Shown here in pieces: positions 27,096-35,447 of a stretch of DNA of 64,000 nt. A program made the position numbers and the translations under genes. Each line of letters begins with the position of its first letter. The stretch's first letter is position 1. The notes beneath the pieces are model-generated. The model was not told the DNA's origin, made no database searches, and saw only the letters and a program-made list of their open reading frames with translations. The DNA is from Chryseobacterium indologenes (GTDB taxonomy: Bacteria > Bacteroidota > Bacteroidia > Flavobacteriales > Weeksellaceae). Location of the stretch: assembly GCF_018362995.1 (NCBI RefSeq), contig NZ_CP074372.1, positions 1,612,001-1,676,000 of the forward strand, written 5' to 3'.

Positions 27096-28118
27096 ATGAA
27101 AAAACATATCGAATATTCAATCTTAGAGCTTGCTATTGTGTCAGAAGGCAGTACTTTCAGAGAGACATTACATAATTCATTAGCATTGGCAAAAGTTGCT
27201 GAAGCAAATGACTACAAACGATATTGGTTCGCTGAACACCATAATTCAGCTTCGGTCGGGAGCAGTGCAACTTCTATATTGATCGGTTATGTTGCTGAAA
27301 ACACCAATAAGATAAGAGTAGGATCCGGCGGAATTATGCTACCCAATCATTCTCCACTGATCATAGCAGAACAATTTGGCACACTTGCTCACCTCTACCC
27401 TGACCGTATTGATTTAGGCTTGGGAAGAGCTCCAGGCACAGATACGCTGACAGCACAGGCAATCCGATCGGACTTTATGAAAGCAGCACACTCTTTCCCA
27501 TCAGAAATTGAAAAGATTGAAAATTATTTCTCATCAGCCAATAGCAACGGAAAAGTGAGAGCACCTATAGCTGAGGATGCCAATGTGCCGATCTACATTT
27601 TAGGGTCAAGCACTGACAGTGCACATTTAGCGGCTCAAAAGGGATTGCCGTATGCATTTGCAAGCCACTTTGCCTCAAACCATTTATTGCACGCTTTAGA
27701 GATCTATCGGGAAGAATTTCAACCTTCAGAAATGTTGGCAAAACCCTATACAATTGCGGGCGTCAATGTGGTTGTTGCTGATACCGATGAAGAAGCACAA
27801 AGGATATTCACATCACTCATCAGAATGTTTTTCGGAGTTTTAACCGGAAATTCTCAACCTTTGCAACCACCTACAGAAATGACCGATGATCTGAAAGATA
27901 TTTTAAATCATCCAAGTTTACATCAAATGCTTAAATATTCTTTTGTAGGAACCAAAGAAAAGGTAAAAGAACAAACGAAAGCATTTCTTGAAGAAACTCA
28001 AGTTGATGAACTGATTATGGTATCGACAATTTATGATATCAATGACAGGGTTAAGTCTGCAAAACTTTTTGCTGAAGTGGTGAAAGAAATTAATGGTGTA
28101 GAAGTGACCTATCATTAA
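27096..28118 (+). CDS. Luciferase-like (LLM) flavin oxidoreductase
   Basis: 340 residues of the single-component-like LLM group: EYSILELAIVSEGSTFRETL, YWFAEHHNSASVGSSATSIL, RVGSGGIMLPNHSPLIIAEQ, FGTLAHLYPDRIDLGLGRAP and PIYILGSSTDSAHLAAQKG. These enzymes bind FMN in a TIM barrel. Distinct in length and motifs from the 438-residue LLM protein at 20.7 kb. It is followed 31 bp later by an HxlR regulator, a common pairing for quinone- or electrophile-induced oxidoreductases. Confidence 0.85.
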   Translation: MKKHIEYSILELAIVSEGSTFRETLHNSLALAKVAEANDYKRYWFAEHHNSASVGSSATSILIGYVAENTNKIRVGSGGIMLPNHSPLIIAEQFGTLAHLYPDRIDLGLGRAPGTDTLTAQAIRSDFMKAAHSFPSEIEKIENYFSSANSNGKVRAPIAEDANVPIYILGSSTDSAHLAAQKGLPYAFASHFASNHLLHALEIYREEFQPSEMLAKPYTIAGVNVVVADTDEEAQRIFTSLIRMFFGVLTGNSQPLQPPTEMTDDLKDILNHPSLHQMLKYSFVGTKEKVKEQTKAFLEETQVDELIMVSTIYDINDRVKSAKLFAEVVKEINGVEVTYH

Positions 28119-28149
28119 ATTTAAAAGCTAATCTGATAAAATAAAAAAA

Positions 28150-28494
28150 ATGGCACAAAAAAAAGTACACTGTGACTGCCTGGACACTATAAAACCAGTA
28201 AGAGATACACTTGACGTCATTAATGGAAAGTGGAAAGTACCCATCATCATTTCAGTAGGCGTTGGAAATGATCGTTTTACGGATATACAGGAAAGTATTC
28301 CAGGAATTACACCTAAAGTTTTAGCAAAAGAACTAAAGGATCTGGAGCAGCATAAACTGCTGAAAAGAATTATTATCGACGAATATCCAATAAAAATCTC
28401 GTACAAACTGGAGCCTTATGCAGATACCTTGACGCCACTCATTTATGCACTTAAGGACTGGGGAGTTAATCATAAAAGAAAAGTTACGGAATAG
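28150..28494 (+). CDS. HxlR-family transcriptional regulator
   Basis: 114 residues. A winged helix with CLDTIKPVRDTLDVINGKWK, ITPKVLAKELKDLEQHKLLK, PIKISYKLEPYADTLTPLIY and a C-terminal DWGVNHKRK. Two cysteines (residues 10 and 12, HCDCLD) near the N-terminus are suitable for redox or electrophile sensing as in YodB/HypR. It probably controls its own operon and the divergent SDR operon through the paired dyads near 26.7-26.8 kb. Confidence 0.85.
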   Translation: MAQKKVHCDCLDTIKPVRDTLDVINGKWKVPIIISVGVGNDRFTDIQESIPGITPKVLAKELKDLEQHKLLKRIIIDEYPIKISYKLEPYADTLTPLIYALKDWGVNHKRKVTE

Positions 28495-28679
28495 ACAGTT
28501 TGATAAATCGCCGGGATTCATTCCATATCTTCCACCAAATAGTTCGATATTTCTTCGGTTATGGGTACAAGGCAATTACTGCCAACTTAAGACATACTAT
28601 TCCAATACTGATTGTTATTAATTTTTTAAATTAAATTGTATTAGAAACAAACTAAAAGAAATTTTTTGTTAAAAATGAG

Positions 28680-28760
28680 TTTTGTAATTCTTGTCTAATT
28701 TGGCTCAAACGAACCAAATCATCTATAAAAGTGTTTGAAGATACGCTCGTCAAGGTCACA
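28680..28760 (-). repeat. Recombinase-tail/tRNA-end scar, copy 2
   Basis: Longest copy, including the upstream segment TTTTGTAATTCTTGT shared (as TTTGTAATTCTTGT) with the 63.0 kb copy. ATTTGG and CCAAAT inside it form a hairpin. On the minus strand it reads TSVSSNTFIDDLVRLSQIRQ and is the C-terminal end of the recombinase remnant. Its right end is GTCAAGGTCACA, against GTCGAGGTCACA in tRNA-Arg. Confidence 0.7.
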
Positions 28761-28762
28761 AG

Positions 28763-28804
28763 ACCGACATTTGAAGATTTCACTCTTCGATGTCGGTTTT
28801 TTTT
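28763..28804 (+). terminator. Terminator after the HxlR gene, part of scar copy 2
   Basis: ACCGACAT...ATGTCGGT stem with an extension TTGAAGA/TCTTCG (one bulge), followed by eight T residues (28797-28804). Closes the LLM-HxlR operon. Confidence 0.85.
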
Positions 28805-29234
28805 ATTTCCTAATCCGTTGTTATACTGGTAGATACACTGAGCAACAATATTCATTTTAGGTGTTTGAAAACTTTTTCCGTCAAATTCGATTTTTTGGGG
28901 AAATATCAAACACCCAATCGTCCTTTTTGTTTGAAGATCTCCCTGCCGATAAAGGTTTGCAAGGTTTTCCATCCCGTCAAGTGCATTTTCTATTTTTGTT
29001 CTAATGTCAAGCTCCTTGCTATCCGAAACCATTTGCTGAAGTTCCTGTTCCAATTGTTCAATTTGGGTTTTTGTGATCCTTTTGATCTCTTTATAATCCT
29101 CTTCATCTAATTTATCGACAAGATATTTATCTCTAGCATTAGCAACCTTTTCATTAAGTAAATTGATCTCTTTTGAAATTGTGTTTATTCCTTGACGCTG
29201 CCGGATTATTATAAAAAAAACTTACTGTTATAAC

Positions 29235-30203
29235 TTAATAAACCTTGGCAAACCTATTCCGGTATTCAATAGGTGTAATTCCTGTGATTTTTCTGAAAAT
29301 ATCCCGAAATGCTTTCGTGTCCGTATAACCTACATTATACATTACTTCCGAAACGTTTTTCCGTGATGCTTCAAAAAACTTTTTAGCAGCTTCAATGCGT
29401 ACCCGCTGCATGTATTCTAAAGGAGTATTGTTTGTTGCATCTTTAAACCTTCTTTCAAATGTACGGCGTCCCATACCTGCATATGTTGCAAGATCTTCAA
29501 CTGTTATTTTCTCTTCATAATGATCTTCTATAAAATCCTGAACATTTTTAATCTGTTCATCTGTATGGCTTCTCTGGCCACGGAAAATGGCAAATTGTGA
29601 CTGGTTATCCCGGCTTATATCCAGTGCAAAATATTTTGAGATCATGATAGCTGTTTCCCTGTCTGAATATTTTTCTACAAGGTATAGGATCAGGTTCCAT
29701 AAGCTGCTGGCTCCCCCACTGCTGTAAATATTATCGTGTTCTGTTATAATAGCACCGTCTTCTACTTCTATCTGCGGATATCTGTTTTTAAACTCGTTAA
29801 TATAAGCCCAATGGGTGGAGCATTTACTGCCGTCTAGAAGACCTGTTTCTGCAAGAAGGAAGGCACCGACACATAAACTGGCAAGGCTTGCTCCTTCGAA
29901 ATAAAGTTTCCTGAAATAAGGAATTGCATCTGCATTAGCCGCTATGCCTTCATCCATGTCCCCAAAGGTAGGAGGAATTATAAGGAGATCCGTATGGGTA
30001 ACATTCTGAAGGAGCCTGTTTGTCTTTATCGTATACTCTCCGCTATTAGCCGGAACATATTCATTTAATCCTACGTATTCTACTTTAAAGATTGGCTTTT
30101 TTCCAAACACGGAAAGAAACTCATTGGCAGTATGAAAAGTCCTGAATGCCGGGGTTATAGCCTCTATGGTACCATACTGAGGAACAAAAACTGATATCTG
30201 CAT
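29235..30203 (-). CDS. GlxA-type AraC regulator with DJ-1/PfpI domain
   Basis: 322 residues. The N-terminal ~190 form a DJ-1/PfpI-like domain (LIIPPTFGDMDEGIAANADA, then SLCVGAFLLAETGLLDG with a Cys at the nucleophile elbow, and STHWAY, IYSSGGASSLWNLIL). The C-terminal ~110 are an AraC DNA-binding domain with VSEVMYNVGYTDTKAFRDIF and RKITGITPIEYRNR. Such GlxA-type regulators respond to metabolites. It is divergent from the SRPBCC-DoxX-SRPBCC operon, which is its likely target. Confidence 0.88.
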   Translation of the reverse strand: MQISVFVPQYGTIEAITPAFRTFHTANEFLSVFGKKPIFKVEYVGLNEYVPANSGEYTIKTNRLLQNVTHTDLLIIPPTFGDMDEGIAANADAIPYFRKLYFEGASLASLCVGAFLLAETGLLDGSKCSTHWAYINEFKNRYPQIEVEDGAIITEHDNIYSSGGASSLWNLILYLVEKYSDRETAIMISKYFALDISRDNQSQFAIFRGQRSHTDEQIKNVQDFIEDHYEEKITVEDLATYAGMGRRTFERRFKDATNNTPLEYMQRVRIEAAKKFFEASRKNVSEVMYNVGYTDTKAFRDIFRKITGITPIEYRNRFAKVY

Positions 30204-30257
30204 ACCTTTTATTTTGTTATAAAGATACTTATAATTTCTGTCGTAATTTACCCCTTA

Positions 30258-30276
30258 GGTTGTCGTTTATGCAACC
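30258..30276. promoter_or_regulatory. Small dyad between GlxA-type gene and SRPBCC operon
   Basis: GGTTG (30258-30262) and CAACC (30272-30276) with a 9-nt spacer. GATCTTTG at 30299-30306 may be the -7 box of the rightward operon. A candidate operator only, because the arms are short. Confidence 0.3.
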
Positions 30277-30336
30277 GCCATATTTTTATGATGTGTGCGA
30301 TCTTTGTCATAACAATAACAACAAAAAATTAAAACA

Positions 30337-30765
30337 ATGAAAAAACAACAAAAAATTAAGATACAAGCTGAAATTAATGCTCCTGTGGAAAAAGTATGGA
30401 AAATGTGGAATTCACCGAAAGATATTATGAACTGGAATTCAGCAGACCCAAGCTGGCATTGTCCCAGTAGCCATAATGATCTCAGGGAAGGAGGTACATT
30501 TACAAACAGAATGGAAGCCAGGGATGGAAGTTTCGGTTTCGATTTCTCCGGTACGTACGATAAGGTTGACCCAAACAGGGAAATAACTTATACAATGTCT
30601 GACGGAAGAACAGCCTCTACCATCTTCGATATGCAGAACGACAAAACATTGGTAACAACAAGCTTTGACCCTGAAACCGAGAATGATCCTGAATTTCAGA
30701 AACAAGGCTGGCAGGCTATCCTTGATAATTTTGTAAAATATGCAGAATCAACTAATAATTACTAA
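30337..30765 (+). CDS. SRPBCC (AHSA1-like) domain protein
   Basis: 142 residues: KIQAEINAPVEKVWKMWNSP at the N-terminus, ADPSWHCPSSHNDLREGGTF, FDFSGTYDKVDPNREITYTM and a C-terminal GWQAILDNFVKYAES. This is the helix-grip fold of the AHSA1/START-like group, with a hydrophobic ligand cavity. The ligand is unknown. First gene of a three-gene operon with a DoxX-like protein and a second SRPBCC protein; divergent from the GlxA-type regulator. Confidence 0.85.
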   Translation: MKKQQKIKIQAEINAPVEKVWKMWNSPKDIMNWNSADPSWHCPSSHNDLREGGTFTNRMEARDGSFGFDFSGTYDKVDPNREITYTMSDGRTASTIFDMQNDKTLVTTSFDPETENDPEFQKQGWQAILDNFVKYAESTNNY

Positions 30766-30775
30766 ACCCTAAAAC

Positions 30776-31201
30776 ATGAAAAAGAATAAAATAATTTTCT
30801 GGGCTGCTACCATCGTACTGATCCTGTGGGAAGGCGTTATGCCTGCTGCAACTTTATTGTTTGCACCGGAATATGTAAATGCAGGAACAAAAGCCCTGGG
30901 TTATCCGGATTATTTTGCTTACGCATTAATTATCTGTAAGATATTAGGAATTGTGGCAATATCACTTAATAAAATACCCAATAACATAAAAGAATGGGCC
31001 TACGCAGGCCTGGCATTTAACCTGATATTTGCCTTTATAAGCCACGCATGTGTAAGTGGGAATCCGGGATTTATGCTTATGCCACTACTATTTTTAGCAG
31101 TACTGGTAATTTCTTATCGCTTCCGGAATTGGAATGCCCGAAAAGAAAATTTCAATGCTTCCGGAGCTGCTTCCTATGATGAAATATCCTCAGTACAATA
31201 A
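30776..31201 (+). CDS. DoxX-like integral membrane protein
   Basis: 141 residues with four membrane helices. It starts MKKNKIIFWAATIVLILWEG, has PDYFAYALIICKILGIVAIS and FNLIFAFISHACVSGN, and ends with a charged cytoplasmic tail. Matches the small DoxX/DoxX-like family. It follows the first SRPBCC gene by 10 bp. The function is unknown; DoxX proteins are often found with oxidative-stress or lipid-related genes. Confidence 0.75.
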   Translation: MKKNKIIFWAATIVLILWEGVMPAATLLFAPEYVNAGTKALGYPDYFAYALIICKILGIVAISLNKIPNNIKEWAYAGLAFNLIFAFISHACVSGNPGFMLMPLLFLAVLVISYRFRNWNARKENFNASGAASYDEISSVQ

Positions 31202-31257
31202 GGTAGTGGATCATTATAAAAAACGAAAACATATTCAAACATTTAAAAATCAAAAAA

Positions 31258-31707
31258 ATGAAAAACAACAGCGTTTCATTACACCGAATATTCCAGGCTG
31301 CTCCGGAAAAAGTTTTCCGTGCATTTGCTGATGTGACAGCTTATGCTTCCTGGATTCCGCCCTATGGATTTATATGTACTGTGCAGCAGTCAGATTTTAA
31401 AGAAGGCGGACAATTTAAAATGACTTTCATTAATTTCAGTACTGGTAACGGACATTCCTTCGGTGGTACCTATACTGAGATCAGAGAAGGGCAGTTTCTT
31501 AAATATATTGAGCACTTTGATAATCCGGCTTTGCAGGGAGAAATGACTACTACAGTCTCATTCGGCAAAGTATCGTGCGGAACAGAGATCAGAATTGAGC
31601 AAACCGGTATTCCGGAGCAAATACCTGCAGAAATGTGCTATCTTGGCTGGCAGGAATCTCTTGACAAATTAAAAAGGCTTGTGGAGCCTGAAATTCCGGA
31701 TGCTTAA
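31258..31707 (+). CDS. SRPBCC (AHSA1-like) domain protein
   Basis: 149 residues: SVSLHRIFQAAPEKVFRAFA, then YASWIPPYGFICTVQQSDFK, EGGQFKMTFINFSTGNGHSF and GWQESLDKLKRLVEPEI. Same fold as the gene at 30.3 kb but of a different branch (the 'polyketide cyclase/YndB-like' type). Last gene of the operon; the hairpin at 31805 is its terminator. Confidence 0.85.
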   Translation: MKNNSVSLHRIFQAAPEKVFRAFADVTAYASWIPPYGFICTVQQSDFKEGGQFKMTFINFSTGNGHSFGGTYTEIREGQFLKYIEHFDNPALQGEMTTTVSFGKVSCGTEIRIEQTGIPEQIPAEMCYLGWQESLDKLKRLVEPEIPDA

Positions 31708-31752
31708 AGGATATCAACGAATAACATGGCAATTCATTTTTCCTTTATAAAC

Positions 31753-31798
31753 CCAATCATCGACAAAAGTCTTTGAAGATACGCTCGTCAAGGCCGCA
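31753..31798 (-). repeat. Recombinase-tail/tRNA-end scar, copy 3 (short)
   Basis: 46 bp shared with the other copies. On the minus strand it reads LTSVSSKTFVDD and then diverges. Its right end is GTCAAGGCCGCA. A perfect hairpin follows. Confidence 0.65.
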
Positions 31799-31804
31799 AA
31801 CAGC

Positions 31805-31840
31805 AAAATATCGCCAACTGTCTTAGTTGGCGATATTTTT
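31805..31840 (+). terminator. Terminator after the SRPBCC operon, part of scar copy 3
   Basis: Perfect 15-bp stem (31805-31819 with 31825-31839), loop GTCTT, ending in a T-run. The stem sequence is unrelated to those at the other scars. Confidence 0.85.
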
Positions 31841-31964
31841 ATAATAAAACAAATTATTTGTTTCCATTTAGGGACTAATATCGGCAAACCTTAAAAAATA
31901 ATCCTCAACAGAACTTCTACTGATGATTTTACTTGTCACTAAGTAAAACCTAATTTTATCTTTA

Positions 31965-34427
31965 TTATTGTTGGGCCTTTAAATCTTCAAATTGCTTATC
32001 AGCCGGGAGAATATGCTCTACCTTTTCAATTACCAATTCTTTCGCTACATCAACTTCTGACTTCTGCCTGATATCTAACGATGAAGCACCTACCAGAATT
32101 TTATATCTTCCGGCTTCAACCACCCATGCTGATTTTTCCGTTTCAAACGAAGCTAAATCTTTCTTGTTTAAAGTTAAAATCACAGTCTGTGATTCCCCGG
32201 GATTTAATTCTTTTGTCTTTGCATAAGCTTTTAATTCGGAATTTGGTTTGTCAATGGTCTTTCCAGGTGCAGAAAGATACAATTCAACAACCTCTTTTCC
32301 TGGTACTTTTCCTTTGTTTTTAATATTGACACTTACTTCTAAATGATCATTAAAGGTCTTAGAATTTGTTTTAATATTTGAATACTCAAAATCAGTGTAC
32401 GACTTTCCATACCCGAATTCAAACGAAGGTTTTATTCTAAAAGTATTAAAATAGCGGTATCCTACATAAATACCTTCCTTATAAGTCACATCTGCAGGGT
32501 TATCCAATGGTTCTCCCGGAAAATTATTTGCTGATGCGTGGTCTGCATAATTTACAGGGAAAGTCATCGTCAGTTTTCCGGAAGGATTTACTTTTCCGGA
32601 AATTACATCTGCTACAGAATGCCCTCCTTCCTGGCCGGGTTGCCAGGCCAATAAAACAGCATCCACCTTATCTTTCCACGAAGCTGTCTCAATAACTCCG
32701 CCGATATTCAGTATGACCACCACTTTTTTTCCTTTTGCGTGGAAAGCTTTGGAAATTTTATCAAGCATTTCTATTTCTTCCGTTGCCAGATTAAAGTCAT
32801 TGTTCACTACTCTATCACCTCCTTCCCCGGAATTCCTTCCCAGTGTTACAAAAGCAATTTCAGAAGTTTCCGCTTTTTTAGCGATGAAGGTATCATCCAT
32901 TTCCATTTCAGGCAGCCTCTCCGGCAAAGCTAAAATTCCCCGGGCTTTTCTTCTTTCCTTTTCTGCTGCAGCTTCTTTTTCAGCATGCGGTTTATATAAT
33001 TCTACCAGCTCCTTGTCTAATTTATACCCTGCAGCATTCAGTCCTTCCAAAAGTGAAACCGTATGTTTGTTGTTGACACTGCCGCTTCCTGTACCTCCTG
33101 TAATCCATGCATAAGAGGTCACACCGAACAAGGAAACTTCTTTCTGCTTGTCTGCAAAAGGTAAAGCATTGTTTTCATTTTTAAGCAAAACCATTCCTTC
33201 CGCCGCAGCACTTCTTGTTACCGCAGCATGTGCGTTCAGATCTGGTTTGTCACTGTATTTATAATGTGCAAATGTTGGTGTTCTGAAAATATATTCCAAA
33301 ATTCTTTTCACGTTGAGATCTGCCACTTCCTGTGGTAATCGGCCTGAATCCAAAGCTTCCAGCAACACTTTTTTCTGTGCCGGAATTCCAGGCATCAAAA
33401 GGTCATTTCCTGCATTCATCTGTTTCACAACATCAGAAATCCCTCCCGTTCTGATGGATTCAAATCCGGGAAATCCACCGAACCAGTCAGTCATTACGAT
33501 TCCTTTGAATCCCCATTCATTTCTTAAAACCTGAGTCAGTAAATCTCTGGAATCTGAAGTATACACCCCATTCACTTTGTTATAAGATGACATTACAGTC
33601 CAAGGCTGAGATTCTTTCACGGTGATTTCAAAATTTCTCAGATATAATTCTCTCAATGCTCTTTCAGATACATGGGCATTGATTGTTAAACGATTGGTCT
33701 CCTCATTATTCGCAGCAAAATGTTTGACAGAAGTTCCCACTCCCTGGGACTGGATTCCGTTGACAATCGCTGCGGCAGTCTTTCCGGAAATGACAGGGTC
33801 CTCAGAATAATACTCAAAGTTCCTTCCATTTAACGGATTTCTTTGAATATTCAAGGCAGGCGCCAGCAAAACATCAACGCCGTATTCTTTCACTTCATTC
33901 CCCATTGCTTTTCCTACTTCTTCCAATAGCGTTTTGTTCCAGGTTGAAGCTAAAGCTGTTCCTACAGGAAATGCCGTTGCATAGTACGTTTTGGAATCTT
34001 TTTCCCTTGTTGGTGCAATTCTTAAGCCTGCAGGCCCATCCGCAACAACAGTAGCCGGAATCCCGAATCTGTCCAGATTAGCTGTTCCGCCTGCAGCTCC
34101 GGGAACAAGTCCCTGCTTTGAATCACCTACAGGTCCGGTTAAGACTTCAATTCCGGGCATTCCTGTTCCAATCAGCAGATCAACCTTTTCTTTATTGGTC
34201 ATTTGGCTGATAATGGCATCAATTCTTTTATCGACCGGAAGTCTTATATCTTCCCAGATGTCCAGTTTACCGTTTTTGTTGAGATCTTTGAATGTTTTTC
34301 CTTCAACAGTAATAGTTGAGTTATTTTGAGCTTTTGTAAGAGATGACACACCCATTAAAGCCAAAAACAATACTGAATATTTGTTACCGGAAAAAAGCCC
34401 GATCAGTGTTGATTTATTCTTATTCAT
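31965..34427 (-). CDS. GH3 beta-glucosidase-like enzyme
   Basis: 820 residues with a signal peptide. A calcium-loop-like segment FKDLNKNGKLDIWED stands just before the catalytic domain. The GH3 (beta/alpha)8 domain has VADGPAGLR, VKHFAANNEETNR and GIVMTDWFGG, whose Asp is the expected nucleophile. The second domain has EGMVLLKNENNALPF, and a fibronectin-III-like C-terminal domain (VPGKEVVELYLSAPG) follows. Probably a periplasmic exo-acting beta-glycosidase. It is the last gene of the leftward TonB-receptor locus, 130 bp after the esterase gene. Confidence 0.92.
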   Translation of the reverse strand: MNKNKSTLIGLFSGNKYSVLFLALMGVSSLTKAQNNSTITVEGKTFKDLNKNGKLDIWEDIRLPVDKRIDAIISQMTNKEKVDLLIGTGMPGIEVLTGPVGDSKQGLVPGAAGGTANLDRFGIPATVVADGPAGLRIAPTREKDSKTYYATAFPVGTALASTWNKTLLEEVGKAMGNEVKEYGVDVLLAPALNIQRNPLNGRNFEYYSEDPVISGKTAAAIVNGIQSQGVGTSVKHFAANNEETNRLTINAHVSERALRELYLRNFEITVKESQPWTVMSSYNKVNGVYTSDSRDLLTQVLRNEWGFKGIVMTDWFGGFPGFESIRTGGISDVVKQMNAGNDLLMPGIPAQKKVLLEALDSGRLPQEVADLNVKRILEYIFRTPTFAHYKYSDKPDLNAHAAVTRSAAAEGMVLLKNENNALPFADKQKEVSLFGVTSYAWITGGTGSGSVNNKHTVSLLEGLNAAGYKLDKELVELYKPHAEKEAAAEKERRKARGILALPERLPEMEMDDTFIAKKAETSEIAFVTLGRNSGEGGDRVVNNDFNLATEEIEMLDKISKAFHAKGKKVVVILNIGGVIETASWKDKVDAVLLAWQPGQEGGHSVADVISGKVNPSGKLTMTFPVNYADHASANNFPGEPLDNPADVTYKEGIYVGYRYFNTFRIKPSFEFGYGKSYTDFEYSNIKTNSKTFNDHLEVSVNIKNKGKVPGKEVVELYLSAPGKTIDKPNSELKAYAKTKELNPGESQTVILTLNKKDLASFETEKSAWVVEAGRYKILVGASSLDIRQKSEVDVAKELVIEKVEHILPADKQFEDLKAQQ

Positions 34428-34557
34428 ATTTAGATTTAGTTTTTATTAAACAGAGTATAAGCTTGAAATATGCTTTCCAGAAACCACAGCATATTCTGCC
34501 CGGGATAGAAAATGCCATGTAAGAAACTATATAAAAAGTATTAAATTGATTAAATAA

Positions 34558-35442
34558 CTACAAGAAGTTATGGAACCTCAACCAGTCAAGGTACACATCA
34601 GACCATTTGTCGACGGGAAGATTTTGTTTCCCCATACCAAAGCCATGACCTCCTTTTTCATAGATATGGAGTTCAGCAGGCTGCCCTGCTTCCAGCCATT
34701 TGTTATATAATAAAACTGATTTTGGTGCCAGTTTCAGTTGATCATCACTTGCGGCACAGATAAACATAGGAAGAAAAGATTTAGAAACCTCGGTTTTTAG
34801 GATTTCCTGACTTGGTCCGCCATAAATCGAGGCGGCAAAGTTTGGTAACGTTGAAGCATCTTTACTATGCAGGACACTCTCTAAAATTACACTGGCACCT
34901 GCAGAAAATCCAATCACTCCTAATTTTTCAGGATTGATCTTCAGTTCTTTCGCATGCGTTCTGATATATGAAATTGCTGTTCTGATATCCTCTCCGGCCA
35001 TCACTTTAACAGGAGCTGTTTTGGCATCAAAAGCATTTCTGTCTTTGATATTCTCCATCATTTCTTTGGCAGGATCATTGGATTTCGTTTCCAGCAATCT
35101 GTATTTTAAAACGACTGCTGTAATTCCGTTTTCTGCGAGTTTTTTTGCCATATCAACTCCTTCGCGGTTGATCGATAGGCTTTGAAAACCACCACCGGGA
35201 GCAATAACAACAACTGTTCCGTTGGCCTTGGTTTTATCTGCCTCGAAAACCAGTATTGAAGGCTGTGACACATTGAAAACCACTTCCGTTTTGAACAGCT
35301 CACTGAATTGCTGGGCTTCTTTCTGCTTCCAATTTTCTGTTCCCGGTGCCTTTCCCTGATATAAAGGAATAGATTTTTGTGTATATGCATTGTATGTTCC
35401 TGTTATAAATAATGCGGTTATGAGTATTCTTTTCATTTTCAA
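34558..35442 (-). CDS. Secreted alpha/beta-hydrolase (BD-FAE/acetyl-esterase type)
   Basis: 294 residues with a signal peptide. GTVVVIAPGGGFQSLSINRE gives the oxyanion-hole region, GVIGFSAGASVIL the nucleophile elbow, and GGHGFGMGK the catalytic histidine, with an Asp in CAASDDQLKLAP. It resembles bacterial feruloyl/acetyl esterases that strip acyl groups from plant glycans. The gene starts 5 bp after the preceding esterase stop codon, so the pair is translated together. Confidence 0.82.
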   Translation of the reverse strand: MKMKRILITALFITGTYNAYTQKSIPLYQGKAPGTENWKQKEAQQFSELFKTEVVFNVSQPSILVFEADKTKANGTVVVIAPGGGFQSLSINREGVDMAKKLAENGITAVVLKYRLLETKSNDPAKEMMENIKDRNAFDAKTAPVKVMAGEDIRTAISYIRTHAKELKINPEKLGVIGFSAGASVILESVLHSKDASTLPNFAASIYGGPSQEILKTEVSKSFLPMFICAASDDQLKLAPKSVLLYNKWLEAGQPAELHIYEKGGHGFGMGKQNLPVDKWSDVYLDWLRFHNFL

Positions 35443-35447
35443 TTTGT

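Larger units (their letters stand above)
28652..29211 (-). pseudogene. Large serine recombinase, C-terminal remnant
   Basis: On the minus strand the frame is open from about 29211 to the stop at 28652, without a good start codon. It reads NTISKEINLLNEKVANARDK, LVDKLDEEDYKEIKRITKTQ, LANLYRQGDLQTKRTIGCLI, FPQKIEFDGKSFQTPKMN, then a tail ending DDLVRLSQIRQELQNSF. The coiled-coil followed by FPxKIxFDG-x2-FxT matches the C-terminal domain of large serine recombinases of Bacteroidota. Catalytic and zinc domains are missing; the upstream part ends in a homopolymer next to the GlxA-type gene. The tail crosses the scar repeat and hairpin on the opposite strand. Confidence 0.75.

Noticed and set aside
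32713..33114. 133-codon rightward open frame
   Set aside because: Antisense to the GH3 gene at 32-34 kb; low-complexity Ser/Leu-rich translation.
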